This document shows positions 57,934-64,000 of a DNA stretch of 64,000 nucleotides, piece after piece; position 1 is the first letter of the stretch, and every line of letters begins with the position of its first letter. Below the pieces are notes generated by a model. The model ran no database searches, was not told the origin of the DNA, and was given only the letters and a program-made list of their open reading frames with translations. The translations under genes were made by a program, and so were the position numbers. The stretch comes from Pseudomonadota bacterium (GTDB taxonomy: Bacteria > Pseudomonadota > Gammaproteobacteria > Burkholderiales > Burkholderiaceae_C): contig JAKBBK010000008.1 in the NCBI GenBank assembly GCA_021808525.1, positions 1-64,000 of the forward strand, written 5' to 3'.

Positions 57934-59151
57934 TCAGGGAGCGATGGCGTTCAGGGGGCCGGTGCCCGCGCTGCTGGACATCCCATTGAACACGTAGGCG
58001 ATGGTCTTGCCGAAGAAGAAGGGCAGCCCCAGGTCCACCGTGGTGGTGCTGGGCGAGTAGATGCCGATATCGTTGAAGGCCACCAGGTTCGGGCTGAGGT
58101 TCAGCGAGGTGGGGGACGCCAGCTCCACCGACGAGCTGTAGGAGCCGCTGCTGCCTGTTCCGTTGCCCGTCAGCACGATGGGAAGCTGCTGCGCCGAGCT
58201 GGGCGAGAAGTAGTCGGTCGAGCTGTTGTAGGAGACGTTGAAGGGTGCCACGTACAGGCTCGAGCCGCTGTCGAGGTAGGAGGCCGCGTAGCTGGTGCCG
58301 CCGACCTGCACCGTCAGGTGGCCCAGGCTGTCGAGCGGAAGGACCGTATAGCCGCTGATCGAGTTGTCGGTTTGCGTGCCGACGCCGAAGGTGACGGTGC
58401 CCGAAGCCGTGGCCGCGCCGCTGGCCGGAACCGCCGGAAGCTGGAACACGATGCCGTTGGTGTCGGAACTGGTGAAGAAGGCCACCGGGTTGGACACCAT
58501 CGCCGAGGCGGCCGGCTCCGAGCTCAGCTGGGTGCAGGTGCTCGAGCTGCAGCTGAAATAGGCCCCGTTGTCGGCGACCATGGGACCGATGCCCAGGATC
58601 CCATTCGAGTGGAGCACCGAGACGCTGCCTGCGTCGGTGGGATCCTTGGAGGTGCAGGCCGACGGAGCCGAGGGCAGCCCCGTGGCGTCGATGATCTCGA
58701 TGGGAATCGAGGAGGTGGTTTCCCCGGCCAGCTTGACCACGGCATGGGCGACGCCGCCCCAGGTGTAGCCGCTGCCGAATACCGCGCATTCCGCCAGGTC
58801 CTGGCCGGACGAGGTGGTGTCCAGGGGCAGGTTCACCGAGCTGAGTGCGCTTTGCAGCAGGCGCAGGCCGTAGGAGCCGGTGTCCACGGTGACATGGGAG
58901 ATGGTCTGGCAGTTGTTCGAGGCGTCGCACACGGTCACGGTGGCGTAGGGAACGTCGGTCGTCACCAGGGTGGGGTCGATGGCGGTCACGTCGGGGTTCT
59001 GCTCCACCGTGATGGCCAACTGGTTGCCCGTGGTCGTGGCGCTGCTGGTGGACGAGGTGGAGCCACCTCCGCCTCCGCAGGCGGCCAGGAGCAGTGGCAA
59101 GCCCAGCAAGGTCGTGTACAGGAAGCTGCGGATGCACGGGGAGGAATTCAT
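57934..59151 (-). CDS. DUF3443-like lipoprotein with pepsin-like aspartic-protease motifs
   Basis: Lipobox LLLAACGGGGG; VDTGSYGLRLL, NGILGIGP, GTVTFGVGTQTDNSISGYTVLPL, YLDSGSSLYV. Confidence 0.75.
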   Translation of the reverse strand: MNSSPCIRSFLYTTLLGLPLLLAACGGGGGSTSSTSSATTTGNQLAITVEQNPDVTAIDPTLVTTDVPYATVTVCDASNNCQTISHVTVDTGSYGLRLLQSALSSVNLPLDTTSSGQDLAECAVFGSGYTWGGVAHAVVKLAGETTSSIPIEIIDATGLPSAPSACTSKDPTDAGSVSVLHSNGILGIGPMVADNGAYFSCSSSTCTQLSSEPAASAMVSNPVAFFTSSDTNGIVFQLPAVPASGAATASGTVTFGVGTQTDNSISGYTVLPLDSLGHLTVQVGGTSYAASYLDSGSSLYVAPFNVSYNSSTDYFSPSSAQQLPIVLTGNGTGSSGSYSSSVELASPTSLNLSPNLVAFNDIGIYSPSTTTVDLGLPFFFGKTIAYVFNGMSSSAGTGPLNAIAP

Positions 59152-59317
59152 GAGTGGACTCGTTCAGCGTGGGCCCGCGCCGCCGCGGCGAGGCCTCGGC
59201 GGGCGTGCTGGGTCGGCGGACGCCTCGGCGCGTGGCCCGGTGCGAGGGGGGCTGTCGTCGCGGCGTACCGCGGGGGCGACCAGCGTGTCCGGGCGGGCGA
59301 AGGCGCTCGGGCTGGGA

Positions 59318-59827
59318 TCAGGGGGTGACGTTCAGACGGGCCAGCTCGACGCCGGCAGGAACCAGTGCCGGCACATAGGCCGAGCCCGCGAATGCGCGCA
59401 TATGCCCGCCCAGGTACGCCACGATGCTCGAGCTGCGAACCTCGACCGGGGCATCGAGCGACAGCGAGGGATGGGTCTGCCTCCAGGCCACGTAGGCCGG
59501 GAAATAGTCCGCGTAGAGCCTTTGCAGGTCGGGGACCATCGGCCCGCTCCAGGAAACGGCAAAGATCCTGCCGGAAGCCCCGGAGTACTCGTGCACCAGT
59601 ACCTGGCCCGGCGTGAGCACCACCGTGTCGGTGACCCTGGCGCCGCTGCCCACTGCGGCGGCCACGCGCGCCTGGGATTTCCAGGCACCGTCGCGCAGCG
59701 CGGTGGAGGTCGAGCCGCCGAGCGATGCCCAGGCGCAGGGCGCGAGAGGCACCGCGGCGGCCAGGGCGAACACGGCGCCGAGCCAGACGCGCGCTCGCAG
59801 GGGGGGTGGGGCGGTGAGCGGATGCAT
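59318..59827 (-). CDS. DUF2844-like secreted protein
   Basis: Signal peptide ending CAWASLGG; VLVHEYSGASGRIFAVSWSGPMVPDLQRLYADYFPAYV; good SD AAGGAG. Confidence 0.72.
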   Translation of the reverse strand: MHPLTAPPPLRARVWLGAVFALAAAVPLAPCAWASLGGSTSTALRDGAWKSQARVAAAVGSGARVTDTVVLTPGQVLVHEYSGASGRIFAVSWSGPMVPDLQRLYADYFPAYVAWRQTHPSLSLDAPVEVRSSSIVAYLGGHMRAFAGSAYVPALVPAGVELARLNVTP

Positions 59828-59877
59828 GACAACTCCTTGGGAATGGGGCAGACTCTAGACCCAATCCGGGCGGAATT

Positions 59878-59906
59878 TTCGGCCGTTTATAGAAAAAACA
59901 GCCGAA
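59878..59906. repeat. inverted repeat upstream of the DUF2844-like gene
   Basis: TTCGGCCGTTT-atagaaa-AAACAGCCGAA, 11-bp arms with one mismatch. Confidence 0.8.
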
Positions 59907-59946
59907 TAATCATGCAGTTACGAGCGTTGCGGCCTTGCTTTATGCG

Positions 59947-61125
59947 TCAATGATTCCCGGTTTCGATGGCGCGCAGCAGGCGGCGCACATCGTCGGCCTC
60001 ATGCGCGGCCGACAGGCTCAGGCGCAATCGGGCGCTGCCCTCCGGCACGGTGGGCGGGCGGATCGCCGGCACCCACAGGCCCTGGTCCCACAGTCTGCGC
60101 ATGGCCTCCAGCGCGGCCTGGTTGGAGCCCAGAAGGACCGGCTGCACGGGGGTGGTGGAATCGCCCAGGCGCCATGACGGCGGCCAATGCCCGTGCGCGC
60201 GGACCATGCGCACCAGTTCCCGCAAGCGCTCCCGCCGCCACGACTCCTCGGCGATCACGCGCAGGCTGGCGCGCAGGGTTTCGGCGATCATCGCCGGCGC
60301 GGCGGTCGCGAAGATGTAGCTGCGCGTGCGCTGCATGAGGAATTCGACGGCGTCCTCGGAACCGGCGACGAAGGCTCCGGCCACGCCGGCGGCCTTGCCC
60401 AGGGTGGCCATGTACAGCAGGCGCGGGCTGCGCAGGCCGAACTCGGCCGCGCTGCCCGCGCCGCCAGGGCCCAGCACGCCGAATCCGTGCGCGTCGTCCA
60501 CCAGCAGCAGCGCATCGAAGCGCTCCGCCAGTTCCAGCAACTCGCGCAAAGGGGCCACGTTGCCGTCCATGCTGAACACGGCGTCGGTGGTGATCAGGCG
60601 TCGGCGGGCGCGACTGGCCTGCAGCCGGCGCGCCAGGTCATCGACGTCGCGGTGCGCGTACACCTGGATCTCGGCACGCGAGAGCCGCGCGCCGTCGATC
60701 AGGCAGGCGTGGTTCAGCGCGTCGGAGAACACCGCGTCGCCGCGCCCGACCAGGGCCGGCACCAGGCCTGCGTTGGCGGGGAAGCCGGCGTAGAAATACA
60801 GGGCGCGGGGCAGGCCGACGAAGGCGGCCAGTTCCTGTTCGAGCAGTTCGTGGGCGCGACTGTGGCCGCACAGCACGGGCGAGGCGGTGGCGCCCACGCC
60901 CCAGCGCCCGGCGGCCTCCCGCGCGGCCTGCACCAAGGCGGGATGCTGCGCCAGCCCCAGGTAATCATTGCTGCAGAAGGAGAGCATGTCGCGCCCGTCG
61001 ATGCGCAGGCGCACGCCGTCGTAGGCGTCGATGACGCGGCGGCGCCGGCGCAGTTGCGCGGCATCCACCGCGCGCAGCTCGGCGGCGAAGTCCCAGGCGC
61101 CCTGTTCGCTGGACGGCCCTGTCAT
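59947..61125 (-). CDS. bioF: 8-amino-7-oxononanoate synthase
   Basis: [65 protein letters not shown]. Confidence 0.95.
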   Translation of the reverse strand: MTGPSSEQGAWDFAAELRAVDAAQLRRRRRVIDAYDGVRLRIDGRDMLSFCSNDYLGLAQHPALVQAAREAAGRWGVGATASPVLCGHSRAHELLEQELAAFVGLPRALYFYAGFPANAGLVPALVGRGDAVFSDALNHACLIDGARLSRAEIQVYAHRDVDDLARRLQASRARRRLITTDAVFSMDGNVAPLRELLELAERFDALLLVDDAHGFGVLGPGGAGSAAEFGLRSPRLLYMATLGKAAGVAGAFVAGSEDAVEFLMQRTRSYIFATAAPAMIAETLRASLRVIAEESWRRERLRELVRMVRAHGHWPPSWRLGDSTTPVQPVLLGSNQAALEAMRRLWDQGLWVPAIRPPTVPEGSARLRLSLSAAHEADDVRRLLRAIETGNH

Positions 61126-61796
61126 GGCGACCACAGCAATTGGCGCGCGGCCGCCGCGGGGTCGGGGCGCTGCATGTGCTCGATCACGCCCAGGCAGGGG
61201 GCGCGCAGGCGCGCTCGCAGCAGTTCGATGTTGTCCTCGGGCGCCAGCATGTCCGGATCGATGCGATTGGCGATCCACCCCGCCAGCGGCAGGCCGCGCG
61301 CGGCGATGGCTTCCTGCGTGAGCAGCGCATGACTGAGGCAGCCCAGGCGCAGCCCGACCACCAGGATCACCGGCAGGCGCAGCAGGCGCGCCAGATCGCC
61401 GCCGTCTTCCTGGGCCGACAGCGGAACGAGCAGCCCGCCGACCCCTTCGACCACCACCGCGTCGGCCTGTTCGCGCAGGCTGCGCACCGACTCGGCGATG
61501 CGCCGCAGGTCGATGCGGGTGCCGGCGCGGCGTGCCGCGGCGTGGGGGGAGATGGGATGCTCCAGCGCATAGGGGTTGTCCAGCTCGGCGGGTACGGCCA
61601 GGCTGCTGGCGGCGCGCAGCCTGGCCACGTCTTCGTTGACTCCATCGCTGCCGGCCCCGGCGGACACGGGCTTGGCGCCGACCACCCGGGCATGCCTTTC
61701 GCGCAGCAGGTGCAACAGCGCGCAGGCCGCCAGGGTCTTGCCGATCTCGGTGTCGGTGCCGGCGACCAGCCAGGCGGGGCAGAGGCTTCGGGACAT
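61122..61796 (-). CDS. bioD: dethiobiotin synthetase
   Basis: [43 protein letters not shown]. Confidence 0.95.
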   Translation of the reverse strand: MSRSLCPAWLVAGTDTEIGKTLAACALLHLLRERHARVVGAKPVSAGAGSDGVNEDVARLRAASSLAVPAELDNPYALEHPISPHAAARRAGTRIDLRRIAESVRSLREQADAVVVEGVGGLLVPLSAQEDGGDLARLLRLPVILVVGLRLGCLSHALLTQEAIAARGLPLAGWIANRIDPDMLAPEDNIELLRARLRAPCLGVIEHMQRPDPAAAARQLLWSP

Positions 61797-61835
61797 CGGG
61801 GCCTGCTTGGATCGAGGTGGAAGGGGTTCGTGGCC

Positions 61836-63197
61836 TCAGGCCAGCGCCTGCTCGGCGGGGCCGTCCTGGCGGCCTTCGTGCAAGGTGGCTCGCAGCGCGC
61901 CCAGCGTAGCCTGGAGCAGGTGTTCGCCGGCAGCCTCGTCGATCACGTAGGGCGGCATGAAGTACAGCGTGGACCCGATGGGGCGCAGCAGCACCCCGCG
62001 TTCCAGCGCTTCCAGCCCGAAGCGGCGCGCGAAATCCACGGGCGCGTCCTGCACGTCCCAGGCCCAGATCATGCCGATGTGCCGGCCATGGCGCAGGCGC
62101 GGATGGCGGTACAGCGGCTCGAACACGGCATCGAGGCGCGAGGCCAGCGCGGCATTGGCGGTCATGCGCGCGTCGTCCAGCAGGTCCAGCGTGGCCAGCG
62201 CGGCGGCGCAGGCCAGGGGATTGCCGGTGTAGGAATGCGAGTGCAGGAAGCCGCGCGCGACCTCGTCGTCGTAGAAGGCCTCGTAGATGGCATCGGTGGC
62301 CAGCACCGCGGAAAGGGGCAGGAAACCGCCGGTCAGCCCCTTGCCGAGGCACAGCAGATCCGGTCGCACGCCGGCCTGCTCGCAGGCCGTGAAGGTTCCG
62401 GTGCGCCCCATGCCGACGGCGATTTCGTCGGCCACCAGGTGGACCTCGTGGCGGGTGCAAAGCTCGCGCACGCGCGCCAGGTAGCCGGGGGGGTGGAACA
62501 CGAAGCCGGCCGCGCATTGCACCAGGGGCTCGACGATCAGTGCCGCCGTGCGCGCGGCCTCGCGCTGCAGCCAGGCCTCCAGCGCGCCGCAGGCGCGCTC
62601 CACCTCGGACTGCACCGCGCTCGCGGGCGGCAGGCCGTGCAGCCGCGGCGCGGGCACGGTGGCGGCGATGCGCAGCAGCGGTGCGTAGCTGGAGCGAAAC
62701 AGATCCACGTCGGTCACGCCGAGGGCCCCCGCGGTCTCGCCGTGGTAGCTGCCGCCCAGCGAGATGAAGCGGTTTTTCTCCGGGCGCCCGAGGTTGCGCC
62801 AGTAATGCGCGCTGAGCTTGAGGGCGATTTCGTTGGCGCAGGCCCCGTCGCTGGCGTATTGGGCGTGGCCCAGGCCGGTGCGCGCGGCCAGGCGCTCGGA
62901 CAGGCGCACCACGGTCTCATGGGTGAGCCCGGCCAGCATCACATGTTCCACGCGCTCCATCTGCGCGGCGATGGCCGCCTTGATGCGCGGCTGGCCATGT
63001 CCGAACAGATTGACCCACCAGGAGCTGATGGCGTCCAGCAGTCGCCGGCCCTGCGCGTCGACCAGCCAGGCCCCTTCGCCGCCGACGATCACGCGGGGCG
63101 GCGCGGCCTCGTGGCGCTTCATCTGCGTGCACGGATGCCACACGCTGCGCAGGCTGCGCGCGGCCAGGTCGGAGGCGTTCGGGTCTTGCGGATTCAA
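61836..63197 (-). CDS. bioA: adenosylmethionine-8-amino-7-oxononanoate aminotransferase
   Basis: [100 protein letters not shown]. Confidence 0.97.
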   Translation of the reverse strand: MNPQDPNASDLAARSLRSVWHPCTQMKRHEAAPPRVIVGGEGAWLVDAQGRRLLDAISSWWVNLFGHGQPRIKAAIAAQMERVEHVMLAGLTHETVVRLSERLAARTGLGHAQYASDGACANEIALKLSAHYWRNLGRPEKNRFISLGGSYHGETAGALGVTDVDLFRSSYAPLLRIAATVPAPRLHGLPPASAVQSEVERACGALEAWLQREAARTAALIVEPLVQCAAGFVFHPPGYLARVRELCTRHEVHLVADEIAVGMGRTGTFTACEQAGVRPDLLCLGKGLTGGFLPLSAVLATDAIYEAFYDDEVARGFLHSHSYTGNPLACAAALATLDLLDDARMTANAALASRLDAVFEPLYRHPRLRHGRHIGMIWAWDVQDAPVDFARRFGLEALERGVLLRPIGSTLYFMPPYVIDEAAGEHLLQATLGALRATLHEGRQDGPAEQALA

Positions 63198-63215
63198 GGG
63201 ACGGGACCCCGGGAA

Positions 63216-64000
63216 CTAGTCGAGCACCACGCGGGCGAACTTTCGCTTGCCCACCTGCAGCACGTAGGTGCCGGCCTGCAGGCGCAGGTTGCGGTCTTCC
63301 GCGACGGCCCCGTCCACGCGCACCCCGCGCTGCTCGAGCATGCGCAGCGCCTCGGCGGTGGAGGGCACCAGCCCCGCCTGCTTGAGCGCGGCCGGCAAGC
63401 CCAGCCCGCCTTCGGGCAGGCTCATGCGCAGTTCGGCGATGTCCTCGGGCACACCGCCGCGCGCGCGCAGCTCGAAATCGGCCTGGGCCGCGTCGGCGGC
63501 CGCCGCGTCGTGGAAGCGCGTGACGATTTCGCGCGCCAGCAGCACCTTGGCTTCCTTCGGGTTGCGCCCGGATTCCACCTCGGCGCGCAGGCGGGCGATC
63601 TCGTCCAGGGGACGAAAGGACAGCAATTCGAAGTAGCGCCACATCAGCGTGTCGTTGATCGACAGCAACTTGGCGTACATGCTCGCCGGCGCCTCCTGGA
63701 TGCCGATGTAGTTGCCCTTGGACTTGGACATCTTGTCCACGCCATCCAGGCCCTCGAGCAGGGGCATGGTCAGGATGCATTGCGGCTCCTGGCCGTACTC
63801 CTTCTGCAGGTCGCGTCCGACCAGCAGGTTGAATTTCTGGTCGGTTCCCCCGAGTTCCAGGTCGCTTTGCAGCGCCACGGAGTCGTAGCCCTGCATCAGC
63901 GGGTAGAGCAACTCGTGCATGGCGATGGGGATACCGGCGCGGAAGCGCTGGGTGAAATCCTCGCGCTCGAGCAGGCGCGCCAGGGTGTAGCGCGAGGCCA
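63216..64000 (-). CDS. tyrS: tyrosyl-tRNA synthetase (5' end outside window)
   Basis: [36 protein letters not shown] motif [16 protein letters not shown]-terminal S4-like domain; frame open to window edge. Confidence 0.96.
   Translation of the reverse strand, partial: ASRYTLARLLEREDFTQRFRAGIPIAMHELLYPLMQGYDSVALQSDLELGGTDQKFNLLVGRDLQKEYGQEPQCILTMPLLEGLDGVDKMSKSKGNYIGIQEAPASMYAKLLSINDTLMWRYFELLSFRPLDEIARLRAEVESGRNPKEAKVLLAREIVTRFHDAAAADAAQADFELRARGGVPEDIAELRMSLPEGGLGLPAALKQAGLVPSTAEALRMLEQRGVRVDGAVAEDRNLRLQAGTYVLQVGKRKFARVVLD

Overview
GC-rich chromosomal window from a beta-proteobacterium; gene content and order look Burkholderiales-like, but the genus is not determinable from the sequence alone. 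It is mostly housekeeping DNA. On the minus strand: rsmB, two exported DsrE-like proteins, proA, amt, arginase, ExbB-like, dapB, bamE; hprK-ptsN-hpf; a Clc channel; rpoN-lptB-lptA; dsbA, a SPOR protein, argS, rlpA; the whole atpIBEFHAGDC operon; hemB; miaB; rfbC-rfbA; a tRNA-Met(CAT); an enoyl-CoA hydratase; an M61 protease; uvrA; cydAB; a DUF2844/DUF3443-like pair; and bioA-bioD-bioF downstream of tyrS. On the plus strand: fur, rfaE2, hemJ, a 2Fe-2S ferredoxin, an alpha/beta hydrolase, a PBP5/6-type carboxypeptidase, an EAL protein, ssb, a RelE/StbE-type toxin-antitoxin pair, an MHS-type MFS transporter and a molybdate-type ABC permease/ATPase pair. The most interesting non-routine signals are: (1) a pepsin-like bilobal aspartic-protease signature in a lipoprotein paired with a DUF2844-like protein; (2) a hairpin repeat with conserved loop and covarying stem, present twice between atpA and atpG; (3) a small-RNA-like chain of hairpins with an anti-Shine-Dalgarno loop and a strong terminator upstream of hemJ; (4) a near-consensus sigma-54 promoter plus NtrC-like site at amt, and a second sigma-54-like site upstream of hpf; (5) a TA operon whose perfect palindrome spans the -10 element, Shine-Dalgarno and start codon. 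No CRISPR array, IS element, prophage or rRNA was seen.
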